The notes under the pieces are model-generated. The model did no database searches. It saw only the letters and a program-made list of their open reading frames with translations, and was not told the DNA's origin. From Chloroflexi bacterium HGW-Chloroflexi-6 (lineage in GTDB: Bacteria > Chloroflexota > Anaerolineae > Anaerolineales > Villigracilaceae): DNA of 64,000 nucleotides. The DNA lies in contig PHBU01000016.1 in assembly GCA_002840685.1 (NCBI GenBank), forward strand, positions 53,587 to 117,586. The letters run 5' to 3'. The first letter of the stretch is position 1; each line of letters begins with the position of its first letter. A program made the position numbers and the translations under genes. Positions 1 to 9,312 of this stretch are shown in pieces.

Positions 1-515
1 CTGAGCAGGGCTTCATCCATTGGTCCGCCAACCACCACTTCGCGGATTACCCCATCCTTGCCGATAAAGAACGAAGTCGGCAGAGAGAGCACCCGATACA
101 GTCGCGTCACCTCGCCCTGTCGGTCGAGAAGGATTGGGAAACTCAACCCGTATTCACTTACGAAGGGCGCAAGGTTTGAAAGCGTATCCTGCACGGTCGA
201 ATTGACCGCCAGGATTTCAAAACCTTGTGACTGATATTCTTGATAGACCTGTTGCATGGCCGGCATTTCTGCCCGGCAAGGCGGGCACCAGGTTGCCCAG
301 ACGTTGACCAGCACCACCTTGCCGCGCAGCTCGTCCAGCGCAATCTTCTGTCCGTCAGGCGTCTCAAGGCTGAAAGCGGGCGCAAGAAACCCAACCTGCG
401 GCGCGGGGATTTTGCCGGCAGTTGTTGCGCCTTGCGGGGCGCGCGAGACCCATATCCAACCCAGGGCCAATACCAATACCAGCAAACTGCCCCAATTCTG
501 TCGAAAATGTTGCAT
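1..515 (-). CDS. TlpA-like thioredoxin-fold thiol:disulfide protein (C-terminus cut by window edge)
   Basis: The frame reads from an ATG at 515 to the window edge without a stop, so the C-terminus is missing; 171 codons are visible. An N-terminal hydrophobic helix (about residues 8-22) looks like a membrane anchor or uncleaved signal. It is followed by a Redoxin/AhpC-TSA type thioredoxin fold with the catalytic motif WCPPC in the context VNVWATWCPPCRAEMP, and later a cis-Pro region (LPTSFFIG). Family members act outside the membrane in thiol-disulfide exchange, often in cytochrome c maturation or redox repair. No neighbour here indicates the partner. The gene is divergent from the DUF429 gene across a 139-bp gap in which I see no other feature. 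Confidence 0.85.
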   Translation of the reverse strand, partial: MQHFRQNWGSLLVLVLALGWIWVSRAPQGATTAGKIPAPQVGFLAPAFSLETPDGQKIALDELRGKVVLVNVWATWCPPCRAEMPAMQQVYQEYQSQGFEILAVNSTVQDTLSNLAPFVSEYGLSFPILLDRQGEVTRLYRVLSLPTSFFIGKDGVIREVVVGGPMDEALL

Positions 516-654
516 AAAATTTATTTTGCCTCTATAGTTAATAAACGGATAAGAAATTCAAATTCAAGCCATCCCGCAAAGACACCGGGTTGTGATCGGT
601 GTAATCGGGGCGATTTATAAAACAGACAAATTCTACTTCATTAGATGCGCAGCC

Positions 655-1416
655 ATGCTATTTGATACCCACACTTTCATCGGCGTTGATCCATCCGGGG
701 GGCGCAAACCCTTCACCTATGCGGCTTTCGATGCCCAGGGCCATCTGCTGACCCTGGCCGACGGCGAAATGGAGGACGTTCTGGCCTTTCTGGGCGGGCA
801 GCAAGCCGCGTTGGTGGCCGTTAACGCCCCACAGCGCCCCAACAGCGGATTGGTCCGTGAGACCCGCCAGAGCTTGCCGCTCCTGCACCAATCGGGCCGC
901 GCCCAGGACATGCGCATGGCCGAACACAACCTGCGCGAACGAGGCATCAACGTTTCGGCCACCCCGGCCCGTCGCGAGTACTGTTCGGCCTGGGTTCAGA
1001 GCGGATTTGATTTTTACCGCCGCCTGGCGACACTGGGCTACCAGCTCCATTCGAACGAAAAAAATAACCGCACTTTTGTTGAAACTCACCCGCAGGCCTG
1101 TTTTGCGGTTTTGCTCGGGCAGTTGCCGCTCTCACGCGCCAGCCTCGAGGGACGCCTGCAACGTCAGTTGATCCTCTCTGAGCAAGGTCTGCGTATTCGC
1201 GACCCGATGGATTTTTTCGAAGAGTTAACCCGTCACAAAATTCTCAAGGGCAATTTGCCGCTTGAGCTGCTTTATACCCCCGAACAACTTGACGCTCTGG
1301 CAGCCGCCCACACGGCCTGGCTGGTTGCCACAAAACCCGATGAAACCACCCTGCTGGGCGATTCTGCAGAAGGCCAGATCACCCTGCCAATCAGGGAACT
1401 GAAAGAAAAATATTAA
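655..1416 (+). CDS. DUF429 family protein (predicted RNase H-like fold)
   Basis: A 253-residue protein beginning FDTHTFIGVDPSGGRKPF; the early IGVDPSG strand and the later AVNAPQRPN segment are typical of the DUF429 family, which is predicted to have an RNase H-like nuclease fold but has no firm biochemical role. The frame is open to 592, but I chose the ATG at 655 because the protein homology begins there and the upstream 21 codons look like noncoding sequence. It lies 10 bp upstream of the first PPK2-like gene and is probably cotranscribed with it. No signal peptide or membrane segment is visible. Confidence 0.7.
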   Translation: MLFDTHTFIGVDPSGGRKPFTYAAFDAQGHLLTLADGEMEDVLAFLGGQQAALVAVNAPQRPNSGLVRETRQSLPLLHQSGRAQDMRMAEHNLRERGINVSATPARREYCSAWVQSGFDFYRRLATLGYQLHSNEKNNRTFVETHPQACFAVLLGQLPLSRASLEGRLQRQLILSEQGLRIRDPMDFFEELTRHKILKGNLPLELLYTPEQLDALAAAHTAWLVATKPDETTLLGDSAEGQITLPIRELKEKY

Positions 1417-1426
1417 TGAGACAACC

Positions 1427-2185
1427 ATGCTCGAATACCTGAACCTGGACCAGAGCCTGCCGCGCGAAGAGTATCAGACGCGTATTCGCGATTTGCAACA
1501 GCGCCTGTATGAACTCGAACATGCTGTTTTTGACAGTAAAACACCCGTTATGATCGTTTTCGAAGGCTGGTCGGCCTGCGGAAAAGGGCGGCTGATCCAG
1601 ATCCTGGCCGAGCGCATGGATCCGCGCGGATTCCGCGTCGTGCCGATTACCCCGCCCCGCACGGTTGAAGCCCGCTACCCGTGGATGTGGCGCTTCTGGC
1701 TAAAAATCCCGGCACGCGGACAAATTGTCGTCTTTGACACTTCCTGGTATCGGCGTGTTCTTTTAGACCGCATCAGCAAAACCATCGGCAAAGATGATTT
1801 GCGACGCGCCTATCAGGAGATCACTGAATTTGAAGAGCAACTGGCCGCTGACGGTACGGTTATTCTCAAATTTTGGCTGCACATCAGCGAAGAAGAACAG
1901 AAGAAGCGTTTAAAAAAGCTGCTTTCAGACGAGTTGACGGCCTGGCAGGTCAGCGAATCGGATAGGTTGCAGCACAAAAAGTACCCCAAATATTACCAGG
2001 CAGTTGAAGACATGTTGGCCCGCACCGATTCGCCGCATGCCCCGTGGACGATTGTCGAGGCCAATGATCGTTACCACGCCCGTGTCAAGGTGCTCGAAAC
2101 CATCGTGCATGCCATCGAATCGAGTCTCAGCCCCGAAGCCCTCCAGCGCAGTGAACAAGAAATGAAGGGGGCTGTCAATGCTTGA
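1427..2185 (+). CDS. PPK2-family protein with degenerate motifs (first of a pair)
   Basis: A 252-residue single PPK2 domain. The Walker A loop reads GWSACGKG (residues 47-54) and the Walker B/lid start reads FDTSWYRR (about 103-110). In the adjacent paralogue these are GMDASGKG and FDRSWYGR, so this copy has lost the Walker A Asp and the Walker B Arg. PPK2 enzymes transfer phosphate between polyphosphate and nucleotides. Its stop overlaps the start of the second PPK2 gene by 8 bp, which suggests translational coupling. I infer that it is a regulatory or structural half of a two-subunit enzyme rather than an independent kinase; residual activity cannot be excluded. Confidence 0.85.
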   Translation: MLEYLNLDQSLPREEYQTRIRDLQQRLYELEHAVFDSKTPVMIVFEGWSACGKGRLIQILAERMDPRGFRVVPITPPRTVEARYPWMWRFWLKIPARGQIVVFDTSWYRRVLLDRISKTIGKDDLRRAYQEITEFEEQLAADGTVILKFWLHISEEEQKKRLKKLLSDELTAWQVSESDRLQHKKYPKYYQAVEDMLARTDSPHAPWTIVEANDRYHARVKVLETIVHAIESSLSPEALQRSEQEMKGAVNA

Positions 2186-2885
2186 ACGCCTCGACCCCTC
2201 CCTGAAAATGCCGCGCGAAGAATACGAAAAGTGGCTCAAAATCCTGCAGGCCGACTTGCACCAGTTGACCTATCAGGTTTACCTGCAAAAACTTCCGGTT
2301 GTGCTTGTCTTCGAAGGCATGGATGCCTCGGGCAAGGGCGGCACGATCAAACGTTTGACCGAAAAAATGGACCCGCGCGGCTACGTTGTCTGGCCGATCG
2401 CCGCCCCACATGGTGACGACCGCGAGCGCCACTACCTGTACCGTTTCTGGCGGCGGCTGCCGGAACAGGGCCAGATCGCCATCTTCGACCGTTCCTGGTA
2501 TGGCCGGGTGTTGGTTGAGCGCCTCGAAGGCTTCTGCACCGAGGAAGACTGGAAGCGCGCCTACAGCGAGATCAACCAGTTCGAGCGCCAATTCAGCGAC
2601 TTTGGCGGCGTCATCTTCAAATTCTGGATGCACATCAGCAAGGAAGAACAACTGGCTCGTTTCCAGGAGCGCGAGCGCATCAACTACAAAAGTTGGAAAA
2701 TCACGGATGAAGACTGGCGCAACCGCGCCAAATGGGAAGACTACCAGGCCGCTGCTCAAGACATGGTACTTAAAACCAGCACCCCAAATGCCCCCTGGAC
2801 GCTGGTCGAGGCCAACGACAAACTCTATTCGCGTATCAAAGTGCTGCGTACCGTTGCAGAAAAACTAAGACGTGCGCTAAAATAG
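2178..2885 (+). CDS. ppk2: Polyphosphate kinase 2 family phosphotransferase (second of a pair)
   Basis: A 235-residue PPK2 domain with intact motifs: Walker A GMDASGKGG (residues 47-55), Walker B IFDRSWYGR (about 102-110), and the conserved EINQFE and KFWMHISKEEQ segments. The family moves phosphate between inorganic polyphosphate and NMP/NDP; the nucleotide used here cannot be read from sequence. The ATG lies inside the 3' end of the preceding PPK2-like gene (overlap 2178-2185, different frame), so the two are almost certainly coexpressed. Together they total about 487 residues, close to the length of fused two-domain class II PPK2 enzymes. Confidence 0.9.
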   Translation: MLERLDPSLKMPREEYEKWLKILQADLHQLTYQVYLQKLPVVLVFEGMDASGKGGTIKRLTEKMDPRGYVVWPIAAPHGDDRERHYLYRFWRRLPEQGQIAIFDRSWYGRVLVERLEGFCTEEDWKRAYSEINQFERQFSDFGGVIFKFWMHISKEEQLARFQERERINYKSWKITDEDWRNRAKWEDYQAAAQDMVLKTSTPNAPWTLVEANDKLYSRIKVLRTVAEKLRRALK

Positions 2886-2938
2886 GTTTTGAGAAAACGT
2901 CGCATAGCCGACGGACGGTTTCACAGGTACCCGCCCCG

Positions 2939-4210
2939 ATGCCCATAACCCCCACCCAGGCCATTCAAAGGGCCTACACTGCCCTGCAAAGCGGCGACAG
3001 GCGTAACGCCCACTATTGGGCGGTTATTGCCGTCCAGGCCGCTCCTGGGCTCGAGGAAGCCTGGCTGATGTTGGCTGCCTGTTCCGGCCCGCGCGCCAGC
3101 CTGGCCTACCTGCAACGCGCCCTCGAGATCAACCCCGCCAGCCAGCGCGCCCGCAAAGGAATCCACTGGGCGCGCAAAAGGCTGATCGATGAACAGCGCG
3201 CCAAACGCCCCGCGGCCACACCGATCGCTGTGCCGCGCCCCAAGCAAAAAAAGCGTTCTTTGTGGTGGCTGTGGACGATTTTTGGGCTGGCAGTTTGCTC
3301 TGCATCGCTGGCTTTTGCTTTCTTTGGGCTGGCTGCGGTCCGCGCAGACTCCCCTCAGCCGGTTGCCGGTCAGCTTTGGGCTGATGCCACGCTCAAGCCT
3401 TCAGAACCAATCCACAGTGCGGGCGCCGTTATCGTCGCCTCACCGACCCCGATCGTTGAATCCCCCACCCCCACGGAATTGGCCTCCGTGGACGATACGG
3501 CCCTGGTAACGGAAACTCCCACGCTGACGGCAGCGCCCTCTGCCAGCCCCTCACCGATCGAAACGGCGACCCAGGCCCCTCCTCCGACAGCGACCCTGGC
3601 CTTTGAGCCAGCCACCCCCACCAGCCCGCCGCCCACCCCGACCTCCGAACCAACCCGTCTTGTCCATGTCATTCAGCAGGGTGAAGATGCAGCCAGCATT
3701 GCCGTCTGGTATGGGGTCGAAGTTTCGGCCCTGCTGGCGGCCAATGGGCTTGAGTCTGCCGAGCAGGCCCAACCCGGGCTTGAACTGCTCATCCCGCCTG
3801 TTGAATATATTGCCCCGCCGCCATCTTATTCTTCGGAAAAACTGATCCTGGTCGATATCTCTGAACAACATTTATATGCCTACCAGGGAGAAGAATTGAT
3901 TTACAGTTTCGTGGCATCGACCGGGATGGGCAACTCGACCCGCGTTGGCACCTTTGAAGTGCTCGATAAAATCCCGAATGCCTACGGCGCAACCTGGAAC
4001 ATCTGGATGCCGAATTGGATGGGGATTTACTGGTCGGGGTATTTGGAGAATGGGATCCATGCCCTGCCGATTCTATCGAACGGTGCGACCCTGTGGGCTG
4101 GCTACCTCGGGACGCCGATCTCGTATGGCTGCGTGGTTCTGGGAAGTTACGAATCTCAACTGCTTTACGATTGGGCCGAAGTGGGGACAACGGTTCAAAT
4201 TCAGTGGTAA
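2939..4210 (+). CDS. Membrane-anchored L,D-transpeptidase (YkuD) with LysM domain
   Basis: A 423-residue protein. Residues 1-90 form a helical TPR-like cytoplasmic domain, 107-131 one transmembrane helix, 140-240 a Pro/Thr-rich extracellular linker, 241-287 a LysM-like wall-binding module, and 300-421 a YkuD L,D-transpeptidase domain. The catalytic signature is visible as NGIHALP (His374) and ISYGCVVLG (Cys398). The family makes 3-3 cross-links in peptidoglycan or attaches proteins to it. An N-terminal cytoplasmic TPR fused to an LDT is less usual. It is followed by a Ddl-like ATP-grasp gene, in keeping with a cell wall role. Confidence 0.9.
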   Translation: MPITPTQAIQRAYTALQSGDRRNAHYWAVIAVQAAPGLEEAWLMLAACSGPRASLAYLQRALEINPASQRARKGIHWARKRLIDEQRAKRPAATPIAVPRPKQKKRSLWWLWTIFGLAVCSASLAFAFFGLAAVRADSPQPVAGQLWADATLKPSEPIHSAGAVIVASPTPIVESPTPTELASVDDTALVTETPTLTAAPSASPSPIETATQAPPPTATLAFEPATPTSPPPTPTSEPTRLVHVIQQGEDAASIAVWYGVEVSALLAANGLESAEQAQPGLELLIPPVEYIAPPPSYSSEKLILVDISEQHLYAYQGEELIYSFVASTGMGNSTRVGTFEVLDKIPNAYGATWNIWMPNWMGIYWSGYLENGIHALPILSNGATLWAGYLGTPISYGCVVLGSYESQLLYDWAEVGTTVQIQW

Positions 4211-4296
4211 AACGTATACCAAACGGGGCTTGTAATCTGTGGACATTGAACTATACTTCGGCGTTGATTTTTAATTAATCAAGGAGAAAAATCCAC

Positions 4297-5445
4297 ATGA
4301 ATGCATCCACACCTGCCCAAGAGCCAGAAAAGCCTCCCAGTAGTATCCGCCCGGAACGTCCCTGGCGGGTTGCCGTGCTTGCCAACGTCAAAGAAGATGA
4401 TGCTGATCTTCCTGATGGTGTTGCCGCCGATGCACTGGCAGACTATGACCATATTGAGACGATCCAGGCGATTCAGGCCGCGATCGAAAGTGACGGTCAT
4501 TCGACCGTTTTCATCCCGGCAGACCGCAATCTCCCTTACGCACTAAAAGAAATCAAACCCGACATTTGCTTCAACATTGCCGAAGGCCTGGGCGGCGACG
4601 CCCGCGAGGCTCAAACCCCGGCCCTGTTGGAGATGTTGCGCATCCCTTATACCCATTCGCGGGTGATGGCGAATGCCATAGCGCTCGACAAAACCTTAAC
4701 CAAGCGCCTGTGGCGCGACCGCCGGTTGCCGGTGGCCCCGTTTCAGGAGTTTATCGTTGGCGACGAGTCGCTCAGGTCTGAGTTGCGTTTTCCGCTGTTT
4801 GTTAAACCTGCCCGCGAGGGCACCGGCATGGGTGTGGATTTGAAGGCAATTGTCCACAGCGAGGCTGAACTACGCGAGCGGGTCGAATACATCATCCAGG
4901 TTTATCGCCAACCGGCGCTGGTCGAGACTTTTCTCTCAGGGCGCGAATTTACCTGCGGTCTGGTGGGCCGTTGGGATGCAAGACGCTATTCGCGCCACCC
5001 GGAATGGTATACCGAAAAGCACGGCTATCACGTTTTCCCGGTGCTTGAGTTGGATAGCTCGCGCTCGGTCACGCCGGGTGTCTACAGCCATGTTTCCAAA
5101 TCCAAATCGGTGGGTGAAGAGGGCGCTCCGGGATATTTTTGCCCGGCTGAGATTTCGCCCGAGCTGACGCGCAAGCTGCAAAACCTGGTTGTCAGGGCTC
5201 ATATGGCGATCAAGGCCATCGATGTTTCAAGGACCGATATCCGTCTGAACAACGAAGGCGAGCCGGTGCTGATCGAGATCAATCCGCTGCCTGGCTTGAC
5301 GGCCGGTTACAGCGACCTGTGCCTGGAAGCTATGGCCGAGGGTATTTCGTACGAGGATTTGATCCTGGAAATCTTATACCTGGGCGCCAGCCGGTGGGGG
5401 CTGCTGCAAGGGCGCGAATTGCCCGCAAAAAAGACAAAAAAATAG
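4297..5445 (+). CDS. D-alanine--D-alanine ligase-like ATP-grasp protein
   Basis: A 382-residue ATP-grasp enzyme. An N-terminal extension of about 25 residues precedes a Rossmann-like domain (WRVAVLANV). The ATP-grasp core shows KPAREGTGMGV, VETFLSGREFTCGL and the metal-binding end DIRLNNEGEPVLIEINPLPGLT, closely resembling Ddl (EINPLPGLT versus the usual E-N-T-PGLT). It is preceded by a strong ribosome site (AAGGAG, 4282-4287). It could be a D-Ala-D-Ala ligase or a related dipeptide ligase; the neighbouring L,D-transpeptidase supports a wall function. A bifunctional short hairpin lies just after it. Confidence 0.75.
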   Translation: MNASTPAQEPEKPPSSIRPERPWRVAVLANVKEDDADLPDGVAADALADYDHIETIQAIQAAIESDGHSTVFIPADRNLPYALKEIKPDICFNIAEGLGGDAREAQTPALLEMLRIPYTHSRVMANAIALDKTLTKRLWRDRRLPVAPFQEFIVGDESLRSELRFPLFVKPAREGTGMGVDLKAIVHSEAELRERVEYIIQVYRQPALVETFLSGREFTCGLVGRWDARRYSRHPEWYTEKHGYHVFPVLELDSSRSVTPGVYSHVSKSKSVGEEGAPGYFCPAEISPELTRKLQNLVVRAHMAIKAIDVSRTDIRLNNEGEPVLIEINPLPGLTAGYSDLCLEAMAEGISYEDLILEILYLGASRWGLLQGRELPAKKTKK

Positions 5446-5461
5446 ATTGACGATAATAACA

Positions 5462-5490
5462 GTAGGGGCGACGCATTGCGTTGCCCCTAC
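5462..5490. repeat. Palindromic hairpin between convergent genes
   Basis: GTAGGGGC at 5462-5469 pairs with GCCCCTAC at 5483-5490, with further pairing inside (ACGCA...TGCGT). It sits in the 53-bp gap between the convergent ATP-grasp gene and psuG, so it may act as a bidirectional transcript end. The shape also resembles small dispersed REP-type hairpins, of which other families occur elsewhere in this window. Confidence 0.6.
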
Positions 5491-5498
5491 GATTTTAA

Positions 5499-6428
5499 TC
5501 AGGAAAGATTCTGTTTTGTTTTCCCCATCTCCACTGCGATTTTCGCGGCCAGAACGGCATTGTTCTTGAGCAGGGCCAGGTTGGCCTGCATCGATTTGCC
5601 GCCGGTCAGCTCTTTGACACGCCCGAGCAGGAAGGGGGTCAGCTTTTGGCCGCCGATGCCCTGTTCCTGGGCCTCGCGCGAGGCCTGTTCCTCGGCCGGG
5701 ATGGCATCTTCGAGAGAGAGCGCTTCCTCTGCGGGAACGGGCTGGCAGACCAGCACCGCGCTCTTCATGCCCAATACCCAGTGTGTTTCGGCAAAGCGCA
5801 CGATTTCGGCGGGCGAATCGAGCCGCAGGCTGACGGGTAGTTTGCCCGGCGGTGAGAAAAATTCAGGGAAGGTATCGGTCCCATAGCCGATGACCGGAAC
5901 GCCCATCGTTTCAAGATATTCGAGGGTGGCAGGCAGGTCAAGGATTGATTTGGCTCCGGCGCAAACCACGATCAGCGGGATCTCGGCCAGCGCTTTCAGG
6001 TCAGTTGAAATATCCAGCCGCGATTCGCGGTGGACGCCGCCGATGCCGCCGGTGGCGAAAACCTGTATCCCGGCCTGATGAGCGGCGAACATCGTCCCGG
6101 CAACGGTTGTGCCGCCCAATTTGTGCTGGACGAGGGCGGTTGCAAAGTCGCGCAGGCTGATCTTCAAAACATCGCGGGCTGTTGAAAGACGCTCCAGTTC
6201 AGCGCCAGTCAGGCCGATGTGAATCTTGTCATCGAGAATGGCAATGGTTGCCGGGGTTGCACCTTGCTGGCGGATGGCACTTTCCATGTCGCGCGCCAGG
6301 GCCAGGTTTTCGGGTTGGGGCAGCCCGTGGGTGATGACGGTTGATTCGAGGGCAGTCAGCGGCGTTCCAAGCTGGCGGGCGCGCAGGACTTCGTCCGCAA
6401 GGTGATAGTAGGGGGGTAATTTTTGCAT
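5499..6428 (-). CDS. psuG: Pseudouridine-5'-phosphate glycosidase
   Basis: A 309-residue protein with the family's hallmark segments: ALESTVITHGLPQPENLALA near the N-terminus, TTVAGTMFAAHQAGI and FATGGIGGVHR in the middle, then VVCAGAKSILDLPATLEYL and GVPVIGYGTDTFPEF. PsuG reversibly cleaves the C-C bond of pseudouridine 5'-phosphate to give uracil and ribose 5-phosphate. It lies 8 bp after psuK, the kinase that makes its substrate, so the two form a complete pseudouridine salvage step. Full length for the family. Confidence 0.95.
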   Translation of the reverse strand: MQKLPPYYHLADEVLRARQLGTPLTALESTVITHGLPQPENLALARDMESAIRQQGATPATIAILDDKIHIGLTGAELERLSTARDVLKISLRDFATALVQHKLGGTTVAGTMFAAHQAGIQVFATGGIGGVHRESRLDISTDLKALAEIPLIVVCAGAKSILDLPATLEYLETMGVPVIGYGTDTFPEFFSPPGKLPVSLRLDSPAEIVRFAETHWVLGMKSAVLVCQPVPAEEALSLEDAIPAEEQASREAQEQGIGGQKLTPFLLGRVKELTGGKSMQANLALLKNNAVLAAKIAVEMGKTKQNLS

Positions 6429-6436
6429 GATTGGTT

Positions 6437-7381
6437 TCAGATGGAGAGTTCTTTGTAGAGTTTGTCGAGTGAAAGATCGGGGTAGATGGTTCCGGGATAG
6501 CGCAGGGCCAGGGCGGCGGCCGCAGCCCCGAGCTGGGCGGCATCGTCAATTTCGATATCGTTGAGCAGAGCGTAGATGATGGCGGCGGTCAGGGCATCGC
6601 CTGCGCCGGTCGGGTCATTGACGGTGGTGCTGAGGGCCGGGATATGCCCGTTGGTTTCAGGCGTTGCATAGCACAGTCCAAATTCAGACATGGTGATCAG
6701 GGCGATACCAACGCCATGGTTGACCAGCGCGCGCGCCGCGCTTAGAGTCGCTTCTCTATCAGCCGCTTCAAAGGTTTGGCCGGTCAGGATGCCGGCCTCG
6801 GCAACGCTTGGCACGATCAAGCGCAGGCGGTTGAGATAGGGCTTCAGGCGCGGGGCCAATGAACGGGAGGTTGGGTCGGCACAGACTGGTAGATTGTAGC
6901 GGGCGGCCAGTTCAAAGGCTGTTTCGAGTGTTGCCGGGGGCAGGTTGGCATCCAGAAAGAGCAGGCTGGCGGCTTCGAACAGATCCTGGTGGTAGGTTAA
7001 ATAGCTTGCTGTCAGTTCTTCGAGCACCCGCATATCGTCGCAGGCGTATTGTAGGTGGCCTTTTTCGTTCAAGACTGCTACATAGGAACCGGTCGGATAG
7101 TTGTCGACACGGTGAACGTGGGTTACATCCACTCCGGCCTGGCGGGTATAGGCGATCATTTCATCACCGGGACGATCCTTGCCGAGTACGGCAAGCAGAC
7201 CAACGGGCTGCCCGAGACGGGCCAGGTTTTCAGCCACGTTGCGGGCTGCCCCGCCAAACGAGGTTCGGATTCGGGATGGGTTGGATGTTCCCATCTGGAT
7301 TTTCCCATCAATGCGCGCAACGATATCGATCCCAGCTGCGCCGATTACCAGAACAGTTTGTTCTTCGGGAGCTTTTTGCAT
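6437..7381 (-). CDS. psuK: PfkB-family kinase, probable pseudouridine kinase
   Basis: A 314-residue ribokinase/PfkB fold protein: N-terminal VIGAAGIDIVARIDG, the substrate-binding FGGAARNVAENLARLG, and the C-terminal PfkB signature VNDPTGAGDALTAAI with the catalytic Asp. The family alone does not fix the substrate, but the gene directly precedes psuG with an 8-bp gap, so pseudouridine is the likely substrate. It is the fourth gene of a minus-strand run beginning at the PBP-like gene and starts 11 bp after the SPFH-like gene. Confidence 0.9.
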   Translation of the reverse strand: MQKAPEEQTVLVIGAAGIDIVARIDGKIQMGTSNPSRIRTSFGGAARNVAENLARLGQPVGLLAVLGKDRPGDEMIAYTRQAGVDVTHVHRVDNYPTGSYVAVLNEKGHLQYACDDMRVLEELTASYLTYHQDLFEAASLLFLDANLPPATLETAFELAARYNLPVCADPTSRSLAPRLKPYLNRLRLIVPSVAEAGILTGQTFEAADREATLSAARALVNHGVGIALITMSEFGLCYATPETNGHIPALSTTVNDPTGAGDALTAAIIYALLNDIEIDDAAQLGAAAAALALRYPGTIYPDLSLDKLYKELSI

Positions 7382-7392
7382 AGGATTTCCCT

Positions 7393-9312
7393 TTATGCAG
7401 TCAGTCGAATGGCGGGCAGGTCTTGGGTAAGGCTGATTTTGTTGTGTGAGATGTTGATCCAGGCGTCTGCTTCACTACCGGATAAGAGAATAATTTGAAA
7501 TTCAACTTGCGTGTAAAGCTCGCCGTCACGTTTCATCGTTCTTGGTTGTGGGCCGGCCGGCTCCATCGTTCCGTCTGATACATCCAGCGAGAAGACAAAT
7601 TCCACATTTTCTTTTTCGCCAAAATCGAATTCGATGGGTTCTGAGCGGTAACCGCGCAGCCGGGTCTTGGCCAGGGCAACTTCAACGAGATAGGCGACCG
7701 CGCCTTGAATGCTGGCATCGGCTCGTGACGTGACCCGGGTGCAGACATAATAATCAGCGCCGATTTCATGGTATGGGCTGAGTGCATCCACGATCTGCAG
7801 CGCCGTAACGATGTTTTCAGGAGTGCTTTCGCGAATATCATCAAAATGTTTTGCGGCATTCTTCAGGCGATTGACGTATTCATCGAACATGGCCTGAATG
7901 ATATCTTGTTCTCTTTTTTCGCCTTTTTCCATTTCGGCATACAACCGGTAATAGAGCAGGATCGGCATTTCGTTGATCAGTTTGATCAGGGTCATGATGC
8001 GAGTGTCTTCGTACAAGCGTTTGAGCTGTTCCGGCCCGCCCAGGCGGCGATTGTCCTGGCTGGTTTTCCAGGCTTCAAGGTGGTTGGTTGGGATGATTTC
8101 GCTGGGCAATACCCAGGTACCGACCCCGATCCAGTTGACCTGGAATCCTTTGTTTTTTAGAATATCCTTGAATTTTTCAGCGCCAAATAGCTGCTGGCCC
8201 ATATCAAAACGGGATGTAAAGGGCACGGCCTTAAGCGGGCTTTCGGTGATGTCAATGCCTTCTCTCCCGGCCAGCGCCATTGAATCCAGATGTAACTTTT
8301 CTTCGCGCTTGCGCAGCGCTTCTTCTTCGGGTGCGCCAATGCTGGAAAAGAACTCACTTAAACCGCGACTGCCAATGAAATTGGAAAACTCGATATTAAC
8401 GCTCACAAATAGCTTCGATGGCGACCTGGCCCATTCCGCTGATTTTTCCGGGATTTTCCCCGGCCACATGGGAATAACCGTCCCATCATATACCAATCTT
8501 TGAACTGCGGCAGGGTCAAATGGGTAGGGGGACTTGAGCGTTTTCTTGGCATTCGGGCCGCGATAAACGCTGTAAGAATACTGGATGTCGCGCGCTGTGA
8601 TCACAATCCCATCTTTGGAACGTGAGGTAACATCCTGTTTATCAACGGTATCTCGTAAATCGATGCATTGACGCAGGCGTTCAAAATCGTCGATAACTGC
8701 CCGACCACGCGGTTCGCCGACTGTTGGGCCGATCACCCGCACACTGCCATCGGGTGACTCCAACACGGCGGCGCTATCGAGCTCGACGGTAATGTAGCCG
8801 GGGCCGCCAATCTGGACAATGGGTGAGTCGTAATTGGTTTCGAGCAGGCGGCCAGCGCGTATCCGAATCGTCAGGTAATCCTGGGCGAAGGCGGCCTGTT
8901 TGATAAAGCGGCTGGCAACTTCGGTGTCTTTCTCGAAAATATCGGCCAAGTATACCGAGGCAAGGCGGTGGATCAAAACGTAGGGCAGCGCCAGGGCCAG
9001 CATATGGCGCAACACTTCAGGATGCAGGAAAATGCTGATGAGCAGCGTCATGAAACGAATGAACAAAATGCTTGCGCTTATTGGCTCCTCATTCAGGGCG
9101 CCAAACACCCTGGCCCAACCATTCAGATCATAAAGAGTCAGTACCCAATACAGATAAAGCAAAATCACCGCGCTGGAGCGGACCAAGTTTCGGTACAGCG
9201 CAGCAGAATGGGTCAACGAAAAGACCCAATTCAGGGTGGATTCTACAAAACCCTTGATCCAGGCAAGGGTTTGACTACTCCATGATGATTGAGCAAGAGC
9301 AGGGGTCGTCAT
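7393..9312 (-). CDS. Large membrane protein related to SPFH/Band 7 proteins
   Basis: A 639-residue protein. Residues 1-130 contain several hydrophobic segments (about 45-62, 83-100 and 104-118), followed by a large soluble region. Its middle (about residues 160-500) has beta-rich Band 7-like traits such as RSKDGIVITARDIQYSYSVYRG, resembling the equivalent strand pattern in the upstream SPFH gene. Its start overlaps the upstream stop as TGATG (9310-9314), so the two are translationally coupled. I infer a hetero-oligomeric membrane scaffold; no catalytic motif is visible. Function unknown. Confidence 0.6.
   Translation of the reverse strand: MTTPALAQSSWSSQTLAWIKGFVESTLNWVFSLTHSAALYRNLVRSSAVILLYLYWVLTLYDLNGWARVFGALNEEPISASILFIRFMTLLISIFLHPEVLRHMLALALPYVLIHRLASVYLADIFEKDTEVASRFIKQAAFAQDYLTIRIRAGRLLETNYDSPIVQIGGPGYITVELDSAAVLESPDGSVRVIGPTVGEPRGRAVIDDFERLRQCIDLRDTVDKQDVTSRSKDGIVITARDIQYSYSVYRGPNAKKTLKSPYPFDPAAVQRLVYDGTVIPMWPGKIPEKSAEWARSPSKLFVSVNIEFSNFIGSRGLSEFFSSIGAPEEEALRKREEKLHLDSMALAGREGIDITESPLKAVPFTSRFDMGQQLFGAEKFKDILKNKGFQVNWIGVGTWVLPSEIIPTNHLEAWKTSQDNRRLGGPEQLKRLYEDTRIMTLIKLINEMPILLYYRLYAEMEKGEKREQDIIQAMFDEYVNRLKNAAKHFDDIRESTPENIVTALQIVDALSPYHEIGADYYVCTRVTSRADASIQGAVAYLVEVALAKTRLRGYRSEPIEFDFGEKENVEFVFSLDVSDGTMEPAGPQPRTMKRDGELYTQVEFQIILLSGSEADAWINISHNKISLTQDLPAIRLTA

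Noticed and set aside
240..620. Plus-strand frames opposite the thioredoxin-like gene
   Set aside because: The minus strand encodes a clear WCPPC protein; the plus-strand frames have no family traits.
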